Source: Bifidobacterium cebidarum
GTDB taxonomy: Bacteria; Actinomycetota; Actinomycetes; Actinomycetales; Bifidobacteriaceae
Assembly (NCBI RefSeq): GCF_009193305.1
Contig: NZ_WBVS01000001.1
Location: 460,817-524,816, forward strand
Direction of reading: 5' to 3'
Length of the DNA stretch: 64,000 bases
Shown here: positions 14,666-22,054 of the stretch, one piece after another
How the letters are laid out: each line of letters opens with the position of its first letter
Numbering within the stretch: position 1 is the stretch's first letter
The notes under the pieces: model-generated
Database searches by the model: none
Told to the model about the DNA's origin: nothing
The model's input: the letters and a program-made list of their open reading frames with translations, nothing else
Position numbers and translations under genes: made by a program

Positions 14666-16209
14666 GCGGCCGCCTAGCATTGCTCTACCTCGACCGTGGC
14701 AATGGCTGGGAGTGCCTGACCCCGCATGATAAGGACCAGGCCGCGCTTGAGTCTTTGTCTATCGATTGGGGCACGGATTCCATCGACTCGCAGCCCGACG
14801 CTCCGGTGCTGAGGTTCACCATCCGAGACCGCACCGGTTCGCTGGCCGGCGACGTGCTGTATCTGGCCGGCGCCAAGGTGTGGGTGCAGAAGACGGATGC
14901 CGTAGCCTGGCAACGGTTCGATATCGCCGGCCAGTGGCAGCAGGTGGCCGCGAGTGTTTCATGGGCGGAGCTGGAGGACCTGAAGCCATCCACGATTCCG
15001 TCCGTGCCTGATACTGGTCTTGAATCCGTATTCTATGGGCGTGTCACCGTGGGTGGCGAGGTCACGCAGCGCAAGCGCGGCGATTGGCTCGTGAGCCTGT
15101 ACGCGTCTGGCATGAGTGTGCTCACGCAGCGTCAGGCCACGCAGGGACCGGAACAGTCGGGGACTCTCGCTGGCCATCACTGGCCGGTGGACCCTGTGGA
15201 GCGTCTGGACGTGCTGCAATCACGGTTGACCATGCTGGGCGTGCCGTTCACGGCCGACGCGCTAGAGTGGCTTCGCCGTCACCTACCGCCGTCATTGGCG
15301 CCCTATGGGGACGACTCTCATCCCGATCTGATCACGCTCGTGCGCAATCTCGCTTCCGGTTCTCCCGACTGGCCGCTGGTATACGAAACATGCGAACGCG
15401 GGCGCGCGACGCCCGGAAGCATGACGGTGGGCTTGCCTGGCGCGCCGGCCATCATCGCCATGCTGCCTGACGGTACGATTGCCACCGCGTGGCAGGGCCA
15501 TGTCACGCCCACGATTCCGGCCGAACTGGTCATGGTGGACGAGACCACGCTGGGGTTGCCCGATCCGATTACCCAGGTCACGCTCAAGGGCAAGCGTGTC
15601 ACATGGGACGGGGAAAAGTCCGTGTTCGGCTTCGAGGATTCCGAACTCACGTTCTCGGATCGTGGTCTCGTGCCGGACAATCTCACGGAATCGCAGAAAA
15701 GCGTTTCGGTGGATTCCGACGCCGTGCTGAAGGACGACACCGGCGGCCATTGGACGGCCGGCATCTACTCGCCGTCGGATTCCGACCGGCTGCGGCGCGC
15801 TGCCGTCATATTGGCGAACAGCACCCGTCTTCGTCCGCAGTCGTTGCGCGTGGAGTCACGGAAGGTGGACGATGTGGAGCACGCCGACCAATTCCATGCG
15901 TGGCCCGGTCTGCCGTTGACGTTCATCCATAACCGTTACACGCCGTTGGTGGCGCGTGATGGCACACCGGCCACGGCCGGCGCGTGGCTGCCGGTCGGCG
16001 GCACGCTTACCTACCGGCATCGTGCCGGTGAGGCCACGTGGTCGAACGAACTGGATTTGCACCCGCTGGCGCGTGACCCGACCCTGGCGGCGTTGCGTTG
16101 GAGGGATTTGCGGCCGTTGACGTGCAAGTGGGAGCGGCTGCCGGAAATGACGTGGGCCGAATGGGGCCAGATAGACATCATCACCACCGAACAGGAGCTG
16201 GAGGCATGA
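14662..16209 (+). CDS. Distal tail / minor tail protein
   Basis: This 515-residue strand-rich protein follows the tape measure, the position of distal tail (Dit) and tail-associated proteins that open the baseplate. It begins MSGRLALLYLDRGNGWECL, and several DG/WxxG turns suggest beta sandwiches. No enzyme motif is seen. Start and stop overlap both neighbours by four bases, as is usual in this operon. Assigned mainly by position. Confidence 0.65.
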   Translation: MSGRLALLYLDRGNGWECLTPHDKDQAALESLSIDWGTDSIDSQPDAPVLRFTIRDRTGSLAGDVLYLAGAKVWVQKTDAVAWQRFDIAGQWQQVAASVSWAELEDLKPSTIPSVPDTGLESVFYGRVTVGGEVTQRKRGDWLVSLYASGMSVLTQRQATQGPEQSGTLAGHHWPVDPVERLDVLQSRLTMLGVPFTADALEWLRRHLPPSLAPYGDDSHPDLITLVRNLASGSPDWPLVYETCERGRATPGSMTVGLPGAPAIIAMLPDGTIATAWQGHVTPTIPAELVMVDETTLGLPDPITQVTLKGKRVTWDGEKSVFGFEDSELTFSDRGLVPDNLTESQKSVSVDSDAVLKDDTGGHWTAGIYSPSDSDRLRRAAVILANSTRLRPQSLRVESRKVDDVEHADQFHAWPGLPLTFIHNRYTPLVARDGTPATAGAWLPVGGTLTYRHRAGEATWSNELDLHPLARDPTLAALRWRDLRPLTCKWERLPEMTWAEWGQIDIITTEQELEA

Positions 16210-17693
16210 AACAGACAGTCAAACACAAAATCAAGTACCCGGAGGGCACCGACCTGGTACGTAACGCGTCGGCGCAGTTCGAGGCCATGGCCCAGAGCAT
16301 CGACGACAACATCGACGACCTGCCGGACACCATCACGGCGAAGGTGACCGCCGCGCAGCAGGCGGCGGAGAACGCGGCGGCTCAGTCCGAAAAATTCGGA
16401 GGCCAGGCGCAGGCCTTGCAGGATTCCGCGGTTTCCTCCCTCATCGGGGATTCCAAATCAGCTACGGTGGCATCCCTCGCAACGTATACGGGAAAAGATC
16501 GTATACATGCGGTGTTTTTCGGCGATAGCATCACGGCGAACTTTAAGCTGGACGACAGCGAACGGGGCTGGGCGTCGCTTGTGTGCGCCGAACTCGGTTT
16601 GGAACGGCACAATTACGCGGTGCGAGGGGCCGGATTCGCCGTGGACGGCAAACTGTTGTCCGCTCAGCTAGCGACCGCGAAAACGGATTTAACGTATGAT
16701 CACGCCAAGGTATCGTTGGTGTGCGTGGCGGCCGGCATCAACGACCAAGAGGAGAACGCCGGCATGATCCGCTCGGCCGCGACGCAGCTGTTTGAATCGT
16801 TGGCTGCGGAATATCCGAACGCGCGTATCCTGTGCGGAATCATGCCGACGGCCGGAGTGATCAACGCCTATGGCAGCATGGCCACGGGCGTGTACACGAA
16901 CAGCAACGTTTTACGTCAGTTGCAGATGGCGGCCGCAGCCGACCCGCGCGTGGAGACGATACCCATGTGGCGCATGTGGGGTCTTCCTGCGGCGGTCAGC
17001 GACACGGCCGACAACATTCACCCCGGATACGGCGGCCACAGGATCATGGCCAGCCAGTTCCTGGCCGCATGGCACGGTTCGCCGCAACCCGACCTCTATC
17101 TCGCCTACTTGCAGGACAAAAACGACACCCAGATGCTTGAGGACGGGATCGCGCATGTTACCAGCGGCACCATCAGCCTCTACCCGTTGTCCAAGTACAT
17201 CAGTCGCATCAACGGGCATAATCTGAGCGAGCCCGAATCCGTAGACGTAGCCGACCGGCTTTCGTTCCACTGGGCCTCCGACCATTTGTTACGCCTGCAC
17301 ATCAATCAGATGCCAGTGACCGTCGCGATCCCACTTGACGACAAGACCATCGATTCCAGCATGGCCAAGGAATCATTGGCGGCGTTCTATCTGCCGCGTC
17401 TTCATAACCGTTGGTGGAACGGTTTGACCCAGAGTGTTCGCGGGCTCAGTGCAATCGACATGGTCAACACGGGCGTGGTCGGATGGTCGGACGAGTACCG
17501 CGTGGGCTTGGCCAGTCCGGCGACCTTGACCATGCCCGAACGAGGCTATCAGCGCAGCGTGCAATGCGAGGTGCAGGAGAACGGGTGGATACAGATCAGA
17601 ATCGCCATCAACCCCGGAGGCGTCTACCTCATCCCCGGAAATACCCACGAATTCCAACTTGACGGATATATCGACATCGAGATGAAGAAATAA
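16206..17693 (+). CDS. Tail protein with SGNH hydrolase domain
   Basis: This 495-residue protein has a coiled N-terminal tail-joining segment (MAQSIDDNIDDLPDTI; Ala/Gln-rich to about 75) and then an SGNH/GDSL hydrolase: GDS at 106-108 with S108 as nucleophile, G in VRGAGFAV, GIND at 177-180, and D269xxH272 in DNIHPGYGGH. The last 180 residues are strand-rich, as in receptor-binding or carbohydrate-binding domains. It probably deacylates or deacetylates a host surface polymer during adsorption. The longer frame beginning at 16098 lies inside the previous gene and is rejected. Confidence 0.82.
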   Translation: MKQTVKHKIKYPEGTDLVRNASAQFEAMAQSIDDNIDDLPDTITAKVTAAQQAAENAAAQSEKFGGQAQALQDSAVSSLIGDSKSATVASLATYTGKDRIHAVFFGDSITANFKLDDSERGWASLVCAELGLERHNYAVRGAGFAVDGKLLSAQLATAKTDLTYDHAKVSLVCVAAGINDQEENAGMIRSAATQLFESLAAEYPNARILCGIMPTAGVINAYGSMATGVYTNSNVLRQLQMAAAADPRVETIPMWRMWGLPAAVSDTADNIHPGYGGHRIMASQFLAAWHGSPQPDLYLAYLQDKNDTQMLEDGIAHVTSGTISLYPLSKYISRINGHNLSEPESVDVADRLSFHWASDHLLRLHINQMPVTVAIPLDDKTIDSSMAKESLAAFYLPRLHNRWWNGLTQSVRGLSAIDMVNTGVVGWSDEYRVGLASPATLTMPERGYQRSVQCEVQENGWIQIRIAINPGGVYLIPGNTHEFQLDGYIDIEMKK

Positions 17694-17708
17694 GGAAAGG
17701 ACGTAGCA

Positions 17709-18068
17709 ATGCAGCAGACCGAAATCGCCGCGCTCTGCGTCGTCGGCGTATTGATCGTATTGGACTACGCGACCGGCCTGATGAAGGCCGCCATGCAGCA
17801 CGACATCAGCAGCGAGAAGATGCGACTGGGGCTCTGGCATAAAAGCGGCCTGATCCTCGTCATGGTCTTGGCCGAGGTCGTGGAGCGCGCCCAGGCCTAT
17901 ATCGACCTCGGCTTCACATTGCCGTTGATCGTGCCCGCCGCCGTGTACATCAGCATCACCGAGATCAGCAGCATCCTTGAGAACCTGGGCGAGATCAACC
18001 CCGAAATCAAGGCATCGCCCCTATTGCAATTGTTCCGCAGCAAACAGGACCCGGGAGCCATGTCATGA
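17709..18068 (+). CDS. Phage holin (holin_4 type)
   Basis: This 119-residue membrane protein has hydrophobic segments at about residues 7-24 (ALCVVGVLIVLDYATGL), 48-62 and 70-90. It also has the family feature of a charged turn followed by SSEKMRLGLWHKSGLILVMV. It makes the membrane lesion that lets the endolysin out. It lies directly before a tiny membrane frame and the endolysin. Confidence 0.85.
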   Translation: MQQTEIAALCVVGVLIVLDYATGLMKAAMQHDISSEKMRLGLWHKSGLILVMVLAEVVERAQAYIDLGFTLPLIVPAAVYISITEISSILENLGEINPEIKASPLLQLFRSKQDPGAMS

Positions 18069-18151
18069 GCTGCCTCGTGCCGGCCCTGCTATGGATCATC
18101 GGCGTCGCCGTCGTGCTCCTGTTCGTGCACGGCAGCGACCCCAGACGATAA
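18065..18151 (+). CDS. 28-residue membrane peptide in the lysis cassette
   Basis: This short frame overlaps the holin stop by ATGA and encodes MSCLVPALLWIIGVAVVLLF followed by HGSDPRR: one transmembrane helix and a charged tail. Its place between holin and endolysin suggests an accessory or anti-holin. The exact start-stop overlap supports that it is translated. It could also be only a translation-coupling spacer. Confidence 0.5.
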   Translation: MSCLVPALLWIIGVAVVLLFVHGSDPRR

Positions 18152-18175
18152 ACCCCTCAAAGGAAAGGAACCATC

Positions 18176-18835
18176 ATGAACATCGACCAGTTCGTCAGCA
18201 CGTACAACGGCAAGACCGTGGACGTGGACAGGGCCTATGGCGGCCAGTGCTGGGATTTATGGAGCCGGTACGCGCAGGACGTGGCCGGAGTGCCCCAGTC
18301 AGCCACCAACACCAGCAACGGCTGGGCGGGAAGCGTCTACACGACCACCTACGACCGTCAGCCCGCGCTACGCGCCAAATTCGACCGTCTCCCGGCCAGC
18401 GCAACGCCGCGCAAGGGCGACGTGGCCTTCTGGGGCAACGCCCCCGCCACCCCGTCCACGCACGTGGCCATCGTCCTCGCAGACCAGGGCGGCAGCCTCT
18501 TGTGCCTGACGCAGAACCCCGGCGCCACGCACCAGGGAAGCATCACCAAGAACGGACTGCTGGGCTATCTGCGACCCAAGACCGCCACGGCCTCGATGCC
18601 ATCCGGCATCGCCGGCACATGGCGCATCAACGTGCAGGCGCTCAACGTGCGTGACCAGCCCACCACACGCGGCAACGTCGTGGCCCAGTACAAGGCCGGC
18701 CAGACCGTCATCCTTGACGGCTGGACCACGCGCGCGGACGGATACGACTGGGGCCGCTACATCGGGTCCAGCAGCGGCAAGCACCGCTACATCGCCCTGG
18801 GACCTGCCGGCACCACCAGCTATCTGAAGCGCTGA
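18176..18835 (+). CDS. Endolysin: CHAP peptidase with C-terminal SH3 domain
   Basis: This 219-residue lysin has an N-terminal CHAP amidase/endopeptidase (C25 in YGGQCWDLWS, H96 in STHVAIVL) and a C-terminal SH3-like cell-wall-binding domain (INVQALNVRDQPTTRGNVV...). It cuts peptidoglycan at the end of the lytic cycle. No signal peptide is visible, so it depends on the holin. A strong AAAGGAAAGGAA box precedes the ATG. It ends 15 bases before the convergent integrase. Confidence 0.9.
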   Translation: MNIDQFVSTYNGKTVDVDRAYGGQCWDLWSRYAQDVAGVPQSATNTSNGWAGSVYTTTYDRQPALRAKFDRLPASATPRKGDVAFWGNAPATPSTHVAIVLADQGGSLLCLTQNPGATHQGSITKNGLLGYLRPKTATASMPSGIAGTWRINVQALNVRDQPTTRGNVVAQYKAGQTVILDGWTTRADGYDWGRYIGSSSGKHRYIALGPAGTTSYLKR

Positions 18836-18850
18836 ACCACAGACCCCGAA

Positions 18851-19681
18851 TTATACGGCCAGCCTGACGGCATTCATCGCGCTGCGAAGTCTGCTGTCGG
18901 GCATGGCCACGTAGATTTGCGTGGTCTCCACCGACGAGTGGCCGAGCAGACGCGCGACCAGGAACAGGTCGTGCGTCTGCTCGTACGTCTTCGTGGCGTA
19001 CCGGTGACGCAATGAGTGGCAGCCCCAACCGTCAGGCAGCAGCCGTGATATATGACGGTTCACGTAGGACTGTTCGACGTGGCCGTTCCACCGGCCGGGC
19101 AGCAGCCAACCGCCGCAACGTTCGATATATTCGGCCAGATCGTCAGGCAATGGAACTATGCGCTGCTTGTCGCCCTTGCCGGTGATTATCAGGGACTTGC
19201 CCACGAGGTCGTCCATCACGTCGCGGCTGTGGACTCGGGCAATCTCGGCGCGGCGCAAGCCGCATTCGGCCGCCAGCCGCAGCATGATGCGCTCCACCGT
19301 CGTGGCCTTCCGCAGTGCCGCGATGATGTACCGGTCGGGGCACGGCCGTGGCTTCGGCTTCGGCCGTCTGATTTTCGGCAGTTCGTCGCTGGGGTCGTCC
19401 GAACGGCGCCCGGTGGCGCGCATCCATGAGAAGAAGCCGTGAACTGTGTTGCGGTATGCCTTGCGGCTCTCGGGCTTCCAATTCTGCGAGGCCATCCAGT
19501 GCACCAGATCGTCGCCGGTGACCTCTTTCGGCGTCTTTGCCAGGTCCCTCGCAGCCTTGGTCATCTTGCATCTACGGCAGCGCACCGTCTCGTCGCTGAG
19601 ACCGGCCGCCTTCAGGGATTCGAGCCAATCATTGATATCGTCCGCCCATGACGCCGGCGGTGGCGTTTGTTTCATGCTCAT
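18851..19681 (-). CDS. Tyrosine recombinase (phage integrase)
   Basis: This is an integrase of about 276 residues, close to XerC/D in size. The N-terminal SAM-like core-binding domain (WADDINDWLESLKAAGLSDE) is followed by the catalytic domain: R in CGLRRAEIARV, K in GKGDKQRIVPLP, HSLRHRYATKT, LLGHSS and the nucleophile Y in TTQIYVAM. It ends RLAV. Several starts are possible (GTG 19699 or 19696, ATG 19681 or 19675). In the reconstructed circular phage the viral repressor frame stops at 19708, just upstream on the same strand, so the two would form one operon. In the lysogen the repressor promoter is 17 kb away. Confidence 0.92.
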   Translation of the reverse strand: MSMKQTPPPASWADDINDWLESLKAAGLSDETVRCRRCKMTKAARDLAKTPKEVTGDDLVHWMASQNWKPESRKAYRNTVHGFFSWMRATGRRSDDPSDELPKIRRPKPKPRPCPDRYIIAALRKATTVERIMLRLAAECGLRRAEIARVHSRDVMDDLVGKSLIITGKGDKQRIVPLPDDLAEYIERCGGWLLPGRWNGHVEQSYVNRHISRLLPDGWGCHSLRHRYATKTYEQTHDLFLVARLLGHSSVETTQIYVAMPDSRLRSAMNAVRLAV

Positions 19682-19743
19682 GGCACACCATCGCACCACC
19701 GAACCGCTTACGCCGCTAGAATAAACGCCGATAATCGGGTGTC

Positions 19744-19805
19744 ATGGATTTGAACCATGTTCCTCTGGCACACCATGTTGCCAGAGGAACATGGTTCAAA
19801 TCCAT
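19744..19805. repeat. 27-bp perfect inverted repeat overlapping attR
   Basis: Bases 19744-19770 are the exact reverse complement of 19779-19805, with an 8-base spacer (CACCATGT). The right arm runs into the att core, so the left arm carries an inverted copy of the tRNA T-arm. In the excised phage this lies inside the 3' end of the viral repressor frame. Confidence 0.92.
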
Positions 19806-19818
19806 GCCCCGCTACCAA
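19790..19818 (+). repeat. attR core (29 bp)
   Basis: This copy of the tRNA 3' end is identical to 2076-2104. It has no tRNA 5' half and marks the right boundary of the prophage beside the integrase gene. Confidence 0.93.
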
Positions 19819-19820
19819 TG

Positions 19821-19851
19821 AAAGCCGGAATCCGAATGGGTTCCGGCTTTT
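19821..19851 (+). terminator. Original tRNA-fMet terminator, displaced by the prophage
   Basis: A stem AAAGCCGGAA/TTCCGGCTTT with inner pairing, followed by T residues, lies directly after attR. It would be the terminator of the tRNA gene in an unlysogenised chromosome. Confidence 0.75.
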
Positions 19852-19865
19852 CGTTTACCGCAATG

Positions 19866-21812
19866 CTAAATCCGGCGTCTGTTGGCGATGAACAACACAA
19901 TCACACCGAGCGTTACAGCCGCAGCGACCAGCCCAAGAGGAGGGACCATATTGACGCCTGTGGTCGGCAGCGGCTCTTCCGGCTCCTGCGGTTCCTCAGG
20001 CGCACATGGCTCTTCGGGTTCGCAAGGCTCCTCTGGCTCGCAGGGCTCATCGCACTCGGTCACTCGCGTACGCTCCCGTGCATCGTCATAACGGCTTGCC
20101 GCCGGCATCACACGGTCATCGCCTTTGAATTCCCACACGAACACGTACCAGCCATGCCGCTCGGCCGTGATGGTCATCGGCTCGCCATCAGCACTGGGAA
20201 TTCCTGCACCGATTTTGAATGTTCCGTTGCGTGCAGGGATGTTCCAAGTAATCAACTTCCGATGATGTTCATCCGCTTGGGGCACCTGGGCACCACTCGG
20301 CTTATATGCATCATCATTGGAGGGGTCGCCGGGATCGCCCGACCACCACACGCTGACCTGCGCATAAGGCCTATCAGCCTCGAAACCATAATCACCATCA
20401 CCGGCGAAATCACCATGATCATCAGGGAAACCGGAGACCGTGATGGTGTCGCTCAATTCAGCGCCCACTTCAGCGGAGTGCTCGGTAACCGTTGATTCCA
20501 CATTCACCTTGCTGCGATTCGAACTGCTCTCCTCAGGTTCCAGAAAAGCGCTGATCCAATCGCCGCTCAGGTATTCCTGAGCCTTATCGCTTTGCTGCGA
20601 TCTGCGGAACGCCCACACCCATGTTCCGAATCCGCCCGACGCATGAGTCAAATACGGTTTGCCGCCATCAGGCGTGGTCATGGCCTGCACCCGAACGGTT
20701 TGGCCGGGCTTCGTGAACGAAGCGCTCCCGTATGCAGCCGGCTTATACCCTTCTTTCTCCAGACTGGCCAAATACGCATCGGCGTTCGCATCGGCTCCCG
20801 GAGCCATCATGTCGCCCAGATCCTCTGCGCCAAGGCCATCGAAATAATAGCCTTGCGCTTCAAGCAGCAGGTCCGGCACCCAACGGCTTTCCGGATCCGC
20901 CACCCCGCTGGTCACTTCATCGAAGATCGCAGAGCCGGCATCCAGCACCTTGTCCGAAACCTTGGTGGTCACCGACGGCGTGAAATCCTTGCGCACTTTG
21001 AACGTCACCGCTCCACCCGGAATGTACGTCATGGAATCGAACGCACGCATATCCTGCCGGGCATCCATATGGTTCATCTGAGGAATCTGATAGGTGGTTT
21101 CGGCCGTCACCTCGCCCAGCCCCGTGGCCTTCCACGCATAGGTCTTCGGTTTGCCGCCGGATGTATCGGTCACGGTTTTCCCGCCGTTCGAAGTAAATAC
21201 CGCCGGCCCCTTCAAGGTAACGGTGAACGGCACACCAGCCACAAACCGCCCTGACACGCTCTTCACCGATACGGTGATTTCGCCGCGGCGCAATCCCTGC
21301 GCATATGTGCTCTCGATGACGGCTTCCTTGGGCGCCTTCGACTCGGCCTCGGCCCAGATCTCCTCGGCACGACCGAATATCTCGGGGTATCTTCCCACCA
21401 AATAGGCTCTCTGCGGCCGCCATTGGTCCTGATTGCCGAACTTGTCTTGCACCAATGAGGCAATCGCCACATAATCCTGGGTGGACGCCGTCTGATACTT
21501 CTCCAAAATCCAAGCCATAAGTCGCGCTTGGGGACTATCGGTAACCAGACTCGTGGGCCCGATCACGTAATCCGTAAGATTGGAGGCCTCGATACAGTAG
21601 TACTTGGTGCCGTCCGAGCTATTGGCCGCCACGCCGAGCTCCAGTTCTTCCCCTTCAAACATATAGACGATTCTCTGGTCGATCTGCGAGGGAGACAATG
21701 ATGCCGCGTGCGCATCCGTGGGCGTTCCCATAAGCACGCCCAGCATCATCGCCAAACCTGTCAGCATGGCCCCAAGAGCGATCACGCGTTTCCTCCACCA
21801 TGATGCCGCCAT
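19866..21812 (-). CDS. LPXTG-anchored surface protein with thioester-like domain
   Basis: This 648-residue cell-wall protein has a signal peptide after MAASWWRKRVIALGAMLTG ending near DAHAA, and an N-terminal domain with YYCIEASNLTDYV and several Gln, like the Cys-Gln thioester (TQXA) adhesin domains. A long strand-rich middle follows, then a Pro/Glu/Cys spacer of CEPEEP repeats, LPTTG, a membrane helix and NRRRI. Sortase would link it to peptidoglycan. The ATG at 21812 has a GGAAAGGA box; the open frame reaches 54 codons further without a better start. A role in host adhesion is inferred. Confidence 0.8.
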   Translation of the reverse strand: MAASWWRKRVIALGAMLTGLAMMLGVLMGTPTDAHAASLSPSQIDQRIVYMFEGEELELGVAANSSDGTKYYCIEASNLTDYVIGPTSLVTDSPQARLMAWILEKYQTASTQDYVAIASLVQDKFGNQDQWRPQRAYLVGRYPEIFGRAEEIWAEAESKAPKEAVIESTYAQGLRRGEITVSVKSVSGRFVAGVPFTVTLKGPAVFTSNGGKTVTDTSGGKPKTYAWKATGLGEVTAETTYQIPQMNHMDARQDMRAFDSMTYIPGGAVTFKVRKDFTPSVTTKVSDKVLDAGSAIFDEVTSGVADPESRWVPDLLLEAQGYYFDGLGAEDLGDMMAPGADANADAYLASLEKEGYKPAAYGSASFTKPGQTVRVQAMTTPDGGKPYLTHASGGFGTWVWAFRRSQQSDKAQEYLSGDWISAFLEPEESSSNRSKVNVESTVTEHSAEVGAELSDTITVSGFPDDHGDFAGDGDYGFEADRPYAQVSVWWSGDPGDPSNDDAYKPSGAQVPQADEHHRKLITWNIPARNGTFKIGAGIPSADGEPMTITAERHGWYVFVWEFKGDDRVMPAASRYDDARERTRVTECDEPCEPEEPCEPEEPCAPEEPQEPEEPLPTTGVNMVPPLGLVAAAVTLGVIVLFIANRRRI

Positions 21813-22054
21813 GTTCCAATCCTTTCCGTGGTATGGATTCACCCGCGTCATTGCGAGCGTATAGACCTTGAGCATGGCAGATTTGCGGCCTGCATCGACG
21901 GCTTTCCAGGCAATGTGGTCCGAGCTTGCCGTGTACCGGCGAGTTGTGGACAACTTGACGCTGAAGTTATCCACTTCAAGCCATTTATCGAACGTTCATC
22001 CAAAAGTTGTCCACAATGCACGCCAAATGTCGGATTCCCCTTAGAATGGGCCGT

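Larger units (their letters stand above)
2076..19818. mobile_element. Small siphovirus prophage integrated in tRNA-fMet
   Basis: A 17.7-kb element lies between two identical 29-bp repeats of the tRNA 3' end. It holds a switch region, small early genes, a full HK97-type head module (terminase, portal, protease-capsid, connectors), a long-tail module with tape measure, a lysis cassette and a tyrosine integrase next to attR. All morphogenesis ORFs are open. I see no helicase, primase, polymerase, DnaA-like or ssDNA-binding gene, so replication must rely on the host. The size is like the smallest actinobacterial siphoviruses, so it could be intact rather than decayed. Confidence 0.93.

Noticed and set aside
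16098..16205. Upstream extension of the SGNH tail protein
   Set aside because: It lies inside the preceding tail gene in another frame; the ATG at 16206 overlaps the preceding stop by ATGA as elsewhere in the operon.
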